Positions 7,603-15,564 of a stretch of DNA of 64,000 bases are shown piece by piece. The stretch spans positions 186,001-250,000 of the forward strand of contig NZ_JHVN01000002.1 in the NCBI RefSeq assembly GCF_000620165.1. The letters are read 5' to 3'. The translations under genes were made by a program, and so were the position numbers. Below the pieces are notes generated by a model. That model searched no databases. It had not been told where the DNA came from and saw nothing but the letters and a program-made list of their open reading frames with translations. Source of the DNA: Anoxybacillus tepidamans PS2. Its GTDB lineage: Bacteria > Bacillota > Bacilli > Bacillales > Anoxybacillaceae. Within the stretch, counting starts at the first letter, position 1; each line of letters begins with the position of its first letter.

Positions 7603-8238
7603 ATGACAGCTCAAGAAAGCTTTGTAAAAGATTTTGTAGCAGTTGTTAACGAGCGGCAATCGATTCGAAAATATGATCCAAATTTTTCAATTAGCAAAGA
7701 GGAATTAGAGGAAATTCTCGAAATCGCTGGCAAAGCACCCTCCGCTTGGAATTTACAGCATTGGCACTTTCTTGTCATTCATGGAAAAGAGGCACAACAA
7801 CGCCTTCTTCCAATCGCCTATAATCAACAACAAATTGTTGACGCTTCGGCGGTTGTTGTCGTTTTAGGGGATCTTGAGGCAAATCGCAATACAGATGCTG
7901 TATACGATCCATTAGTACAAGCTGGGCATATGACACGAGAAATCAAAGAAACATTGGCTCAACAGATTGTCGGCGCGTATGAGAATAAACAGTATGCAAG
8001 AGATGCCGCGCTAATCAACGCCTCCTTAGCGGCGATGCAACTCATGCTTGCAGCAACTGCAAAAGGTTTCGGTACATGCCCAATTGGCGGATTTAATGCC
8101 GAAAAATTAATGGAGGAATTTCAAATTCCGAAACGCTATGTTCCGGTTATGCTTATTACAGTTGGAAAAAGCATTGCGCCTGCCCACAACTCACTCCGAC
8201 TTCCGGTTGAATCAACAACTACATGGGTAGAAAAATAA
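7603..8238 (+). CDS. NAD(P)H nitroreductase, YodC-like
   Basis: FMN-dependent nitroreductase-family oxidoreductase of 211 aa, expected to reduce nitro compounds or quinones with NAD(P)H. Hallmarks are the N-terminal RQSIRKYD (FMN phosphate contacts), APSAWNLQHWHF near residue 46, AAMQLMLAA, and GFGTCPIGGFN near residue 165. It resembles B. subtilis YodC along its length from memory. An AGGAGGG ribosome-binding site precedes the ATG. The gene is monocistronic with a strong promoter and a palindrome overlapping the start of transcription, so it is probably induced by an electrophile or redox signal. YodC in B. subtilis is controlled by YodB; the operator here does not clearly match that box. 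Confidence 0.87.
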   Translation: MTAQESFVKDFVAVVNERQSIRKYDPNFSISKEELEEILEIAGKAPSAWNLQHWHFLVIHGKEAQQRLLPIAYNQQQIVDASAVVVVLGDLEANRNTDAVYDPLVQAGHMTREIKETLAQQIVGAYENKQYARDAALINASLAAMQLMLAATAKGFGTCPIGGFNAEKLMEEFQIPKRYVPVMLITVGKSIAPAHNSLRLPVESTTTWVEK

Positions 8239-8311
8239 AAAAGAAGCAGCGGCACCTCCATTTATCCCAATATCCCCAGTTGTCGCATGCTCTAATTTTT
8301 CCTACTATCAA

Positions 8312-8345
8312 CAAAAAAGAGGCTGCTCTTTAACGATCAGCCTCT
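8312..8345 (-). terminator. Terminator built from the last codons of the kinase gene
   Basis: GAGGCTG and CAGCCTC (8319-8325, 8338-8344), followed on the minus strand by TTTTTTG. The upstream arm encodes the last residues before the TAA stop at 8330. Confidence 0.75.
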
Positions 8346-9607
8346 TCCGCCTGTTTATACATCGGTAACGACAAATAAACCGTCGTTCCTTTTCCAAGTT
8401 CGCTTTCAATCTCAAATGTCCCTTTATGCTCTTGAATAATCTTCATGCTTGTCGTCAAACCTAGACCCATTCCCTTTTCTTTTAGCGTAAAAAATGGTTC
8501 TCCAATTTTTGCAAGACGTTCTTGCGAAATTCCGATGCCAGTATCAGCAAGAGACACATGGACGCGGTCTTCTGTTTTCCACGCCCGCACATGGAGTCGT
8601 CCTCCTTTTGGCATCGCTTCAATGGCATTTTTCATAATATTGATAAACACTTGAATAATTTGGTTTTTATCTCCATAAATCAATGCATCAGAAGCATCGC
8701 CGTCAATCGAAATATCGACATTATTCAATGTGGCCTCATGAATAATTAAATGAACGACATAATTAATCGCATCGCTCAGCGGAAAAGGTTTATAACATTG
8801 ACTTTGTGGCTTTGCGAGCACAAGCAATTCGCTTACAATCTGATCGATTCTTTCTAATTCATTGAGCACAATCCCTATATACCAATCATTGGTTGTTTTT
8901 GTCTCTCTCATCACTTGCATAAATCCTTTAATCGACGTCAACGGGTTTCTAATTTCATGAGCAATCCCTGCCGCTAGTTCGCCAAGCACTGATAACTTCT
9001 CTTTTTTTAACAATAACGTTTCTGCCAATTTTTGCTGTGTGATGTCGCGACCAATCGTTAATATCCCTTTTCGTTCGCCACATTCACCGAAAAGAGGAAC
9101 TTTGATTACATCAAACGTTTTGATTTCGCCGCTTGGTGTCATAAACGATTCTTCTGCCCTGGTCATTTCTCTTTTTTCCCAGGCTTCCTCATCTGTTTTG
9201 ACGCAATGTTCGAACGTTTCTTTAAAAAATGGAACGATTTCGCCAAGATCGAGGTCGGTCTTGCCGAAATAATCCACATCCTCTAGATGGTACAGTTTTC
9301 GGCCAAAATCGTTTACGCGCAGCCAGCGACCTTTATGATCTTTAAAACAGACAAAATCAGGCATCGAGTTAATAAGTGTAGACAATTGCTGTTCTTCTTC
9401 TACCGTTTTTCTTAATTGTTCCGTTTTTTTCAGCATTTGATAAAGGAACACAGCAGATAAAACAACAAAAATTCCGCCTTTCCCCATGCTCACAATAATT
9501 TTTGTAAAATGCTCAAGATGAAACAATTCCATTAACAGATCCGTCACAATAATCCAACCGATACTAAATAGAACATACACAACAATTGCTTTCTGTTTTG
9601 TCAACAC
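8330..9607 (-). CDS. PAS-domain sensor histidine kinase (sporulation-kinase type)
   Basis: Membrane-bound histidine kinase of 425 aa: two hydrophobic helices (about 7-27 and 40-60) with almost no extracellular loop, one PAS domain (about 75-190), a HisKA domain with GIAHEIRNPLTSIKGF (phospho-acceptor His near residue 216), and an ATPase domain with NIMKNAIEAMPKGG, DTGIGIS and GMGLGLT. No response regulator gene is nearby, as for the Kin sporulation kinases that feed Spo0F. Its catalytic core closely resembles that of the kinase at 49681-51891, so the two are paralogues. The signal is unknown; the PAS domain is the likely sensor. Confidence 0.88.
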   Translation of the reverse strand: MLTKQKAIVVYVLFSIGWIIVTDLLMELFHLEHFTKIIVSMGKGGIFVVLSAVFLYQMLKKTEQLRKTVEEEQQLSTLINSMPDFVCFKDHKGRWLRVNDFGRKLYHLEDVDYFGKTDLDLGEIVPFFKETFEHCVKTDEEAWEKREMTRAEESFMTPSGEIKTFDVIKVPLFGECGERKGILTIGRDITQQKLAETLLLKKEKLSVLGELAAGIAHEIRNPLTSIKGFMQVMRETKTTNDWYIGIVLNELERIDQIVSELLVLAKPQSQCYKPFPLSDAINYVVHLIIHEATLNNVDISIDGDASDALIYGDKNQIIQVFINIMKNAIEAMPKGGRLHVRAWKTEDRVHVSLADTGIGISQERLAKIGEPFFTLKEKGMGLGLTTSMKIIQEHKGTFEIESELGKGTTVYLSLPMYKQAEEADR

Positions 9608-9643
9608 TTTTCCATCGAACCCCTAACGTGTTAAACATAATGT

Positions 9644-9673
9644 AAAAGCGGCGAAGCTATGAAGCTCCACCGC
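9644..9673 (-). terminator. Probable terminator of the YueH-like gene
   Basis: Interrupted hairpin: GCGG and AGCT arms pair with AGCT and CCGC around ATGA, followed on the minus strand by TTTTACATT. Moderate strength. Confidence 0.45.
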
Positions 9674-9704
9674 CCTGCTTTGCTCTGCGGTACAAATGTA
9701 TTAT

Positions 9705-9950
9705 TTACATTTCACGAACCCAATATAAAAGCTTCTCTGCCAATTGATCTGCTTGCGCTAAAGATGCTGTTTTGGCAAGCGATGCAGATAATTTCTCTCT
9801 CAATAGTGCTGTTTCTTCTTCGTAGCGAATTAAAAACGACCATTCAATGTCAGGAATGGCAACAACGATATATTCTTCCTTTTTGTTTTCATAAATGTAG
9901 ACATTCGTTGTTGTCCGCTCGTCTAACACATTGGCTTTCCGTATTTTCAC
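9705..9950 (-). CDS. YueH-like protein
   Basis: An 81-aa soluble protein starting MKIRKANVLDERTTTNVYIY and ending LLYWVREM. The N-terminal MKIRKAN, the YIYENKKEEYIVVAIPDIEW segment and the length match my memory of the B. subtilis YueH family, whose function is unknown. The second half is a helical AKTASLAQADQLAEKL stretch. It appears monocistronic, between two terminators. The assignment is by remembered similarity only. Confidence 0.6.
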   Translation of the reverse strand: MKIRKANVLDERTTTNVYIYENKKEEYIVVAIPDIEWSFLIRYEEETALLREKLSASLAKTASLAQADQLAEKLLYWVREM

Positions 9951-10115
9951 ACTGCTACCCCTCTAACCATAATAAAACTGCATTTTCATTTTACCAAAAG
10001 GATAAAAAACGTTCAAATACTAATTTTTTACCATTCAATATAAAAAAATTCAGAAAATATTGACTAATCATAACAAAAGTGTAACAATATAAAAAAGCAA
10101 AAGGAAGTGATATAG

Positions 10116-10253
10116 ATGCGAATGAGTAAAATTTTAAAAAACACAGTTGCATCTTACGCGACGGTTTTAATCATCCTTGTTTTGCTTCCTGCCTTTTTAG
10201 TAACGAATGATATTAGTCTCATTGAAGGAATTATCGAATCAATGAATAAATAG
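10116..10253 (+). CDS. Small single-pass membrane protein, unknown
   Basis: A 45-aa ORF (MRMSKILKNTVASYA, then TVLIILVLLPAFLV) with AAGGAAGTGA as ribosome-binding site 6 nt upstream of the ATG. A short basic N-terminus precedes one hydrophobic helix (about 14-31) and an acidic tail (NDISLIEGIIESMNK). A strong terminator follows 15 nt downstream. I do not recognise it. The ribosome-binding site, membrane helix and terminator together argue for a real gene, possibly regulatory or a membrane-protein subunit. Confidence 0.6.
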   Translation: MRMSKILKNTVASYATVLIILVLLPAFLVTNDISLIEGIIESMNK

Positions 10254-10267
10254 ACTGTAACAACTGT

Positions 10268-10304
10268 CAAAAAGACCGCAGAAATAAAAGCTGCGGTCTT
10301 TTGC
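10268..10304. terminator. Bidirectional terminator
   Basis: AAAAAGACCGCAG and CTGCGGTCTTTT form a perfect stem flanked by A and T tracts, between the convergent 45-aa membrane protein and the Met/Pro-rich protein. Confidence 0.85.
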
Positions 10305-10307
10305 CTT

Positions 10308-10787
10308 TTACCGGTATGGGTAATATCCTTGTGGAACGGTATATCCAGGCATTCCGTAATAACTTGGGCCGGATATCGTTGTTCCCATCGGAGAAGGCAC
10401 ACCTGCCATTGTACTTCCCATCGGAATTGGCATTCCCATTGTTGGTGCCCCAGACATGATCGGCATACTTGTTATTGGTGACGTTCCCATAGGCGGCATC
10501 ATTCCTAGGCTTTCGCCTCCCATAGTAGCCATTGGGTATGTTGTTTCTCCTGCCCAAGGTGAAACTTCTCCATACATTGGCATTGGTGAACAACCACACG
10601 AAGGAACATACGTATATGTCGTTGGCATTACCTGTGGGACAGGCATCGTTGGTGCAGCCGGCATTGCTTGTGTCGCCGGCATCGCTGGCAGTGCTGGCGC
10701 ATTGTTATCATTCCGTATTACATCATCCACATCATAATTGTCTCGAGAAAAATTGGAATAGTTCATATATGGATTCCAATCATTCAT
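10308..10787 (-). CDS. Met/Pro/Gly-rich low-complexity protein (possible spore coat protein)
   Basis: A 159-aa protein of strongly biased composition: repeated MPA, PTMP, MGTS and MP(I)M units from residue about 30 to 145, a YVPSCGCSPMP segment with two Cys, and a Tyr-rich end (GYTVPQGYYPYR). There is no signal peptide. Such Met/Pro/Tyr-rich proteins are common among spore coat and exosporium proteins of Bacillales, but this one belongs to no family I can name and the coat role is inference. The N-terminus (MNDWNPYMNYSNFSRDN) is Asn/Tyr/Asp-rich. Confidence 0.7.
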   Translation of the reverse strand: MNDWNPYMNYSNFSRDNYDVDDVIRNDNNAPALPAMPATQAMPAAPTMPVPQVMPTTYTYVPSCGCSPMPMYGEVSPWAGETTYPMATMGGESLGMMPPMGTSPITSMPIMSGAPTMGMPIPMGSTMAGVPSPMGTTISGPSYYGMPGYTVPQGYYPYR

Positions 10788-10949
10788 TGTCCTCGCCCTT
10801 TCGTCTCATAATTAGGTATGGTCTATGACACATACCCACCATATTGTATGAACAAACAAGCAAAGGGTGTTTGCCCTAAAAGAAAATGGGTGTTTATCCT
10901 CCTCAATCAACTTCAACTGCGCTACAATAGAACCATGGAGGTGAGCGAT

Positions 10950-11144
10950 ATGGACGAGACATTAGCCACCAAATTGCTTGATGACTTGCGCGATGGAAAA
11001 ATTTCAGAACTGCTTGTGAAAAAAGAGGACTTTCTCCTCTTTCGATCTGTCCTCGTAAAACGGAGCGATTTTAAGCATTTTCGCGGCGTAGCTCAGCACG
11101 GTGGACATGTCATTTATCATTATTTAGAGAAACCAAGAAATTAA
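10950..11144 (+). CDS. Small conserved-looking protein, unknown
   Basis: A 64-aa ORF starting [20 protein letters not shown], then LLVKKEDF. The ATG at 10950 is chosen over upstream in-frame starts because GGAGGTGA lies directly 5' of it; the upstream extension has unrelated composition. It has an acidic helical N-half and a basic C-half ([20 protein letters not shown]). It looks like a soluble single-domain protein. Family not identified. A hairpin follows immediately after the stop. Confidence 0.65.
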   Translation: MDETLATKLLDDLRDGKISELLVKKEDFLLFRSVLVKRSDFKHFRGVAQHGGHVIYHYLEKPRN

Positions 11145-11171
11145 CTCCCTCCGCTTTTGATCGGAGGGAGA
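11145..11171. terminator. Hairpin between convergent genes
   Basis: CTCCCTCCG and CGGAGGGAG around an 8-nt loop, abutting both stop codons. The T-tract is weak on both sides (TTAATTTCTT on the minus strand). Confidence 0.6.
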
Positions 11172-11663
11172 TTACTGCAACCATGTCTGTTTGCGCAATT
11201 TTTTTAATGCGGTCACCCTCCAATTTTTCACGACTTCCACTGTTACTCCCTCTTCTTCAGCAATGGTTTTTAACGATTTATTCTCCACGATATACCCAAT
11301 TACCCACTTCTTTTGCCGCTCCGTTAATGGCTGTAATAGTGCCTCTAACAAACCATCATCATAATCGCTCTTTCGACCATCAGGGATCGTATTCGCAATG
11401 CTCTCTGTAAGTGAACATTCATTCTTTTTTCCTCGGCATTGTTTACGCAAGTAGGAAGTCATCGACCAATATATTTTTTTATAAGCAAAAGACGAAAAAC
11501 TTCCTTTCTCCTCTTGAAATTGCTTTGATGCTTCCCATAATGCAATTAAACCAATTTGGTAATATTCATCCCATTCCTTTGTTACATGGAGCTTTTTCAT
11601 AATACTGACGATCATCGGGCGATACGTTTCTTCTAATCGCTCGAACGGCTGCATTCTCCCCAT
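11172..11663 (-). CDS. Small sigma-70-family RNA polymerase sigma factor
   Basis: A 163-aa protein with sigma region 2 (about 10-85: EWDEYYQIGLIALWEASKQF, then GSFSSFAYKKIYWSMTSYL) and a region 4 helix-turn-helix (about 112-160: LTERQKKWVIGYI, KSLKTIAEEEGVTVEVVKNW). It lacks regions 1.1 and 3. The layout resembles small sigma factors such as staphylococcal SigH or streptococcal ComX, but ECF or phage-like descent is equally possible. No anti-sigma gene lies beside it. Two Met codons (11663 and 11654) compete as starts; neither ribosome-binding site is ideal. Target promoters are unknown. Confidence 0.8.
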   Translation of the reverse strand: MGRMQPFERLEETYRPMIVSIMKKLHVTKEWDEYYQIGLIALWEASKQFQEEKGSFSSFAYKKIYWSMTSYLRKQCRGKKNECSLTESIANTIPDGRKSDYDDGLLEALLQPLTERQKKWVIGYIVENKSLKTIAEEEGVTVEVVKNWRVTALKKLRKQTWLQ

Positions 11664-11992
11664 AAATCCTTTCTCAAAAGCGCGCTTTTGTAGATTCCGC
11701 GGTACTATTACAATAAGCGAACAAAAACATCATCGTCGAATAGCCAAATGAAGAAAAAGGCAAACAATTTATCTAAAAAAAGAGAAAAATTGGTATAGAA
11801 ATAGGGAGTTTGCGTTATGATTTGCACAAAAATTTCTAATTTATTACATTTTCAACAACAATGAAAAACTTTCCAGTGTAATGATTAGTGCTGTTATATC
11901 AATAGATAGAGGCATTTTCCAACATTTAGATAATGATTCAAATATAAATCCTTGTTAGTCTAGTAGCGAGCGGACGAAAAGGAGGGAAATTT
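11664..11992. other. Intergenic region between sigma factor and ykvT
   Basis: About 330 bp separating divergent genes, A/T-rich toward ykvT. It must hold both promoters. No clear palindrome, riboswitch or terminator was found, and I see no supported small gene. Confidence 0.5.
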
Positions 11993-12580
11993 ATGAAAAA
12001 GCTTAAACATCTCGCTTTAGCAGCAGCATGCTTGTCTGCATTGTTATTTGCAAAAGATGCTAACGCCCAAACAACGCATACAGTGCAAAAAGGAGAAACG
12101 CTATGGACAATCTCTAAAAAATATGGCGTACCGTTAATACAGCTAAAAAAGCTGAATAATAAACAAAACGATCGGTTATTTCCGGGGGAAAGGCTGCGCA
12201 TTCCACCGACTATTTCGGCAAGCGACAAAGACTTATTAGCCCGCCTCGTTCACGCTGAAGCAAAAGGAGAATCTTTTGCTGGAAAAGTGGCGGTCGCTAC
12301 CGTTGTACTAAATCGTCTTGCACATCCTGATTTTCCAAAGACGATTAAAGGAGTCATTTATGAGCGCTCTGGCGGCCATTACGCGTTTACTCCTGTTCAA
12401 AACGGAACCATTCGTGAACGCGCTGACCGTGAATCATATCGGGCCGTTGAAGAAGCCCTTGCTTTCCGCGGTTTAGGATCAGGCTCATTATTTTTCTATA
12501 ATCCAAAAACGGCGAAAAGCAATTGGCTGCGCTCGAAACAAGTAACTGTTGTCATCGGCAACCATGTGTTTGCGAAATAA
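11993..12580 (+). CDS. ykvT: LysM cell-wall hydrolase, YkvT/SleB-CwlJ type
   Basis: Secreted peptidoglycan hydrolase of 195 aa: signal peptide (about 1-25, KKLKHLALAAACLSALLF, cleavage near ANAQ), one LysM domain (HTVQKGETLWTISKKYGVP, about 29-73), and a Hydrolase_2 domain (about 80-195; LLARLVHAEAKGESFAGKVA carries the catalytic-type Glu). This domain order fits B. subtilis YkvT, next to ykvS as here. Relatives (SleB, CwlJ) degrade spore cortex, so action on cortex or vegetative wall is plausible but not shown. An AAGGAGGG ribosome-binding site precedes the ATG. Confidence 0.85.
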   Translation: MKKLKHLALAAACLSALLFAKDANAQTTHTVQKGETLWTISKKYGVPLIQLKKLNNKQNDRLFPGERLRIPPTISASDKDLLARLVHAEAKGESFAGKVAVATVVLNRLAHPDFPKTIKGVIYERSGGHYAFTPVQNGTIRERADRESYRAVEEALAFRGLGSGSLFFYNPKTAKSNWLRSKQVTVVIGNHVFAK

Positions 12581-12758
12581 AACAACTATAGTTGGATATT
12601 CGATATTTATTGGCACATGTCGATCAAGCGATTTTGCCAACTCGGACGGCTATAGGCCGTCCTTTCATGTTTTCTGAAAAATTAGGAACAAAGGACACTT
12701 TACTTATAAAAGAAAATGAGGCAAACTATAACAAAGAAGATTGAAAAGGAGAATGCAT

Positions 12759-12935
12759 ATGCAAAAAGCGGAAGTGGGCAATATTATCGAATTTAAAAAC
12801 GGATTGCGTGGCATTGTCGAAAAAGTCAACGAAAACTCTGTCATCGTTGATTTAACATATATGGAAAACTATAAAGAACTCGATTTGCAAGAACGAACCG
12901 TAGTGAATCACAAGAACTATAAAATCATTAAATAA
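12759..12935 (+). CDS. ykvS: YkvS family protein (DUF2187)
   Basis: A 58-aa protein reading MQKAEVGNIIEFKNGLRGIV, then EKVNENSVIVDLTYM, the signature of the YkvS/DUF2187 family: a small all-beta, KOW-like fold. Function unknown. The start at 12759 has AAGGAG 8 nt upstream; in-frame Met codons at 12753 and 12741 are too close to or before that site. The ykvT-ykvS pairing matches B. subtilis. A strong terminator follows. Confidence 0.85.
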   Translation: MQKAEVGNIIEFKNGLRGIVEKVNENSVIVDLTYMENYKELDLQERTVVNHKNYKIIK

Positions 12936-12965
12936 ACACCGACCGCGGGTAGCGGTCGGTGTTTT
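12936..12965 (+). terminator. Terminator of ykvS
   Basis: ACACCGACCGC and GCGGTCGGTGT around GGGTA, followed by TTTTAT. Strong G/C stem. Confidence 0.9.
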
Positions 12966-13022
12966 ATCAATTTTGGACTTTTTCGAAACAAAACCTCCTC
13001 AATTATTCGAGGAGGGAGTTTA

Positions 13023-13520
13023 TTACCGATTGTCAACTTTCTCTGGATATAAATCGTGGTTCATCAGGCGATATTCCGCCATCTTTTCGTACTTTGTTCC
13101 CGGCCGTCCCCAGTTGCAGTATGGGTCAATCGAAATGCCGCCGCGCGGTGTAAACTTACCCCATACTTCGATGTAGCGCGGTTCCATTACTTTAATTAAA
13201 TCGTTCATAATAATGTTCACGCAGTCTTCATGGAAGTCGCCGTGATTGCGGAAGCTGAACAAATACAGCTTGAGCGATTTACTTTCGACGCATTTTTTGT
13301 CCGGGATGTAGCTGATATAAATCGTTGCGAAGTCAGGTTGGTTCGTTTTAGGACATAGGCTTGTGAACTCTGGACAATTAAACTTCACAAAATAATCGCG
13401 GTCTGGATGCTTATTGTCAAATACCTCTAATATTTCCGGACTATATTCAAATAAATATTTTGTTCCTTGGTTGCCAAGGAGCGTCACCCCTTGCAATTCT
13501 TCATCTTTTCTTCCTGCCAT
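13023..13520 (-). CDS. queF: NADPH-dependent 7-cyano-7-deazaguanine reductase QueF
   Basis: Converts preQ0 to preQ1 with NADPH, the last dedicated step before tRNA insertion in queuosine synthesis. The 165-aa length is the short type I form. The nucleophilic Cys lies in [13 protein letters not shown] (residues about 51-63), and [20 protein letters not shown] is the family's substrate-pocket block. It is the last gene of queC-D-E-F, 24 nt after queE, and all are transcribed from the preQ1-riboswitch leader near 15500. Confidence 0.96.
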   Translation of the reverse strand: MAGRKDEELQGVTLLGNQGTKYLFEYSPEILEVFDNKHPDRDYFVKFNCPEFTSLCPKTNQPDFATIYISYIPDKKCVESKSLKLYLFSFRNHGDFHEDCVNIIMNDLIKVMEPRYIEVWGKFTPRGGISIDPYCNWGRPGTKYEKMAEYRLMNHDLYPEKVDNR

Positions 13521-13544
13521 CTTGATTTCTCCTTTCGATTTTTA

Positions 13545-14276
13545 TTAAACCCCGCGTTTGTTGCCCCATAAAAGCGCATGCAATTGCGGGAGCACGCGGA
13601 CGTCATTCATTTCCGGTGTGTGCACTACTTTTTCGACGAGCCATTCCAATTGATTAAGCAGCTTTACGCGCAATGTCAAATCATCTGTTTCGGACACATC
13701 ATCATTGCCAACTTGCAAATAAAAAGGGACAGCCGGATAACGCTCATGAATATTTTTCGCATATTCAAAATCCTCGTCGTCAAAAACAACAACTTTTAAA
13801 CTAATGTTGGACATCCGACCTTTATCCGTTAATTTTTTAATAATTTCATCCAATATAGTAAAATTCGTATCCATTCCCGAACTCGGCGGCTTTGGCGATA
13901 TTGTTAAATCATCGATGTCATAAAACCAATCCTGCCAACGGCTCCCTTGCGTTTCTAGCGCTATGCGAATTCCTTTTATTTTTAATAGTTGCACGAGTTC
14001 ATCAAGCGATTTTAATAAAGCAGGGTTGCCGCCGGAAATGGTCACATGATTAAAACGGTCGCCGCCGAGTTCCGCAAGACGATTCCAGACTTCTTCTGCC
14101 GTCATTTGCTGAATCTCTTCTTTTGCTGTTCCATCCCATGTAAACGCCGAATCGCACCAACGGCATGAATAATCGCAACCAGCGGTACGAACAAACATCG
14201 TCTTTTGTCCGATCACCATTCCCTCTCCCTGAATGGTCGGACCGAAAATTTCAAGCACAGGAATCGTTTTGCTCAT
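13545..14276 (-). CDS. queE: 7-carboxy-7-deazaguanine synthase QueE
   Basis: Radical SAM enzyme that turns 6-carboxytetrahydropterin into 7-carboxy-7-deazaguanine. The cluster-binding motif is CDYSCRWC (residues about 34-41), followed by the HVTISGGNPAL glycine motif near residue 77. The 243-aa length fits the Bacillus enzyme. The start [19 protein letters not shown] is used; the ATG overlaps the TAA stop of queD by one base, so translation is coupled. Upstream in-frame sequence belongs to queD read in another frame. Confidence 0.95.
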   Translation of the reverse strand: MSKTIPVLEIFGPTIQGEGMVIGQKTMFVRTAGCDYSCRWCDSAFTWDGTAKEEIQQMTAEEVWNRLAELGGDRFNHVTISGGNPALLKSLDELVQLLKIKGIRIALETQGSRWQDWFYDIDDLTISPKPPSSGMDTNFTILDEIIKKLTDKGRMSNISLKVVVFDDEDFEYAKNIHERYPAVPFYLQVGNDDVSETDDLTLRVKLLNQLEWLVEKVVHTPEMNDVRVLPQLHALLWGNKRGV

Positions 14277-14713
14277 TATTGTTCCCCCGCTTTCGGCCGG
14301 TAGACTACATAGCTGGTCGGCGTCTCGCGCACAAACACTTGCAAACATTTCGGCTTGTGCGGTAAAGCATCTAAGTATTCTTGTACCGCTTCATATATTT
14401 TTCGTGCCACCACTTCTGTCGTTGGAAAATGGTCGCTGTTTTCGGCATCAAACCAGTCATGATGATCATTTAATAGCGTATGGTCGAGCTTGCCGTGAAC
14501 GATTTCCTTCAACTTTTGAAAGTTGACTAAAAATCCTGTGTCATCAAGTTCATCACCGGCTACTGTAATGTTAACAACATATGTGTGCCCATGAACATTT
14601 GCACATTTGCCTGCTCTCTCATGCGGAATAAAATGGGCTGCGGCAATGTGCATATCTTTATTTAGTTCATAGCGGTAATTGTGCCATACTTGCGGATAAA
14701 GCTGGTGCATCAT
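14276..14713 (-). CDS. queD: 6-carboxytetrahydropterin synthase QueD
   Basis: Converts 7,8-dihydroneopterin triphosphate to 6-carboxy-tetrahydropterin. Zinc ligands are visible as the His in AAAHFIP and the HGH in CANVHGHTY; the catalytic Cys is that in [21 protein letters not shown] and PTTEVVAR are further family blocks. It is 145 aa. Its ATG overlaps the TGA stop of queC (ATGA), so the operon is translationally coupled. Confidence 0.95.
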   Translation of the reverse strand: MMHQLYPQVWHNYRYELNKDMHIAAAHFIPHERAGKCANVHGHTYVVNITVAGDELDDTGFLVNFQKLKEIVHGKLDHTLLNDHHDWFDAENSDHFPTTEVVARKIYEAVQEYLDALPHKPKCLQVFVRETPTSYVVYRPKAGEQ

Positions 14714-15375
14714 CGCCCGGTCACCTCTGCCTTTTCACGCAAATATTGTTCTAATCCCCGCTTTCGAAGGATACATGCCGGGCATTCACCACAGCCATCC
14801 GCGATGATGCCGTTATAACAAGTCAATGTCTTTGTTCGGACAAACTCTAACGCCCCTAGCTCGTCAGCCAATTTCCATGTTTCTGCTTTGTTAAGCCACA
14901 TGAGCGGAGTATGGATCACAAATTGATAATCCATCGCTAGGTTTAGCGTCACATTGAGCGATTTAATAAATATATCGCGACAATCCGGATAACCGCTAAA
15001 ATCGGTTTCGCAAACGCCTGTCACTAGATGGCGCGCTCCCTTTTGTTTGGCAAGCACTGCCGCAAACGATAAAAACAACAAATTCCGGCCATCAACAAAT
15101 GTGGACGGAAGCTCTCCTTCTTTATGTTCAATCGCTATATCGCTTCTTGTTAACGCATTTGGGGCTAATTGGTTCAACAGCGACATATCAAGCACCGTAT
15201 GCTCGATGCCAAGTTCCTTTGCGATCGATGAAGCAACGTCGATCTCTAGGCGATGGCGCTGATTATAATCAAACGTAATCGCTTCAACCTCGGCGAAATG
15301 TTTGAGCGCCCAAAACAAACATGTCGTGCTGTCTTGGCCGCCGCTGAACACAACAACCGCTTTTTCTGTTTTCAT
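14710..15375 (-). CDS. queC: 7-cyano-7-deazaguanine synthase QueC
   Basis: ATP-dependent conversion of 7-carboxy-7-deazaguanine and ammonia to preQ0. The PP-loop is [13 protein letters not shown] (residues 8-20), and a C-terminal zinc site is formed by [13 protein letters not shown] with an upstream Cys (LTCYNG). It is 221 aa. First gene of the que operon, preceded by the preQ1-I riboswitch and its terminator; expression should fall when preQ1 is abundant. Confidence 0.96.
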   Translation of the reverse strand: MKTEKAVVVFSGGQDSTTCLFWALKHFAEVEAITFDYNQRHRLEIDVASSIAKELGIEHTVLDMSLLNQLAPNALTRSDIAIEHKEGELPSTFVDGRNLLFLSFAAVLAKQKGARHLVTGVCETDFSGYPDCRDIFIKSLNVTLNLAMDYQFVIHTPLMWLNKAETWKLADELGALEFVRTKTLTCYNGIIADGCGECPACILRKRGLEQYLREKAEVTGR

Positions 15376-15423
15376 TGTTTGCGCTCTCCTTTCTTTTTTT
15401 CAAGAAGAAAGAGCGTTCTAAAA

Positions 15424-15457
15424 CAAAAAAGCCATACCCCCTCCTAAGGATATAGCC
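15424..15457 (-). terminator. Riboswitch-controlled terminator of the que operon
   Basis: Read on the minus strand, GCTATATCC pairs with GGGTATGGC (two G-T wobbles), followed by TTTTTTGTTT. It lies directly downstream of the preQ1 aptamer, as expected for transcription attenuation. Confidence 0.85.
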
Positions 15458-15461
15458 TTCC

Positions 15462-15496
15462 CTAGTTTTTTATAGAGGGTTGTTCTAGAACCTCTC
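15462..15496 (-). promoter_or_regulatory. preQ1-I riboswitch
   Basis: The minus strand reads AGAGGTTCTAGAACAACC, then CTCTATAAAAAACTAG: the class I preQ1 aptamer, with stem AGAGG/CCTCT, the loop carrying CTAG, and the A-rich tail forming the pseudoknot. An extended -10 (TGGTATAGT, minus strand, near 15549-15557) lies upstream and could be the promoter. Confidence 0.95.
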
Positions 15497-15564
15497 CTGC
15501 GCAACCAAGATAGCAGCGCAGATTTCTTCTATCATGTTTTCCACCAATACTATACCACACTTCT

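Noticed and set aside
9659-10063. Plus-strand 134-aa frame
   Set aside because: Antisense to the YueH-like gene and including its terminator; no ribosome-binding site.
10456-10828. Plus-strand Gly/Val-rich frames opposite the Met/Pro-rich gene
   Set aside because: The low-complexity minus-strand repeat forces open frames on the other strand; the minus-strand gene ends at a terminator and starts properly.
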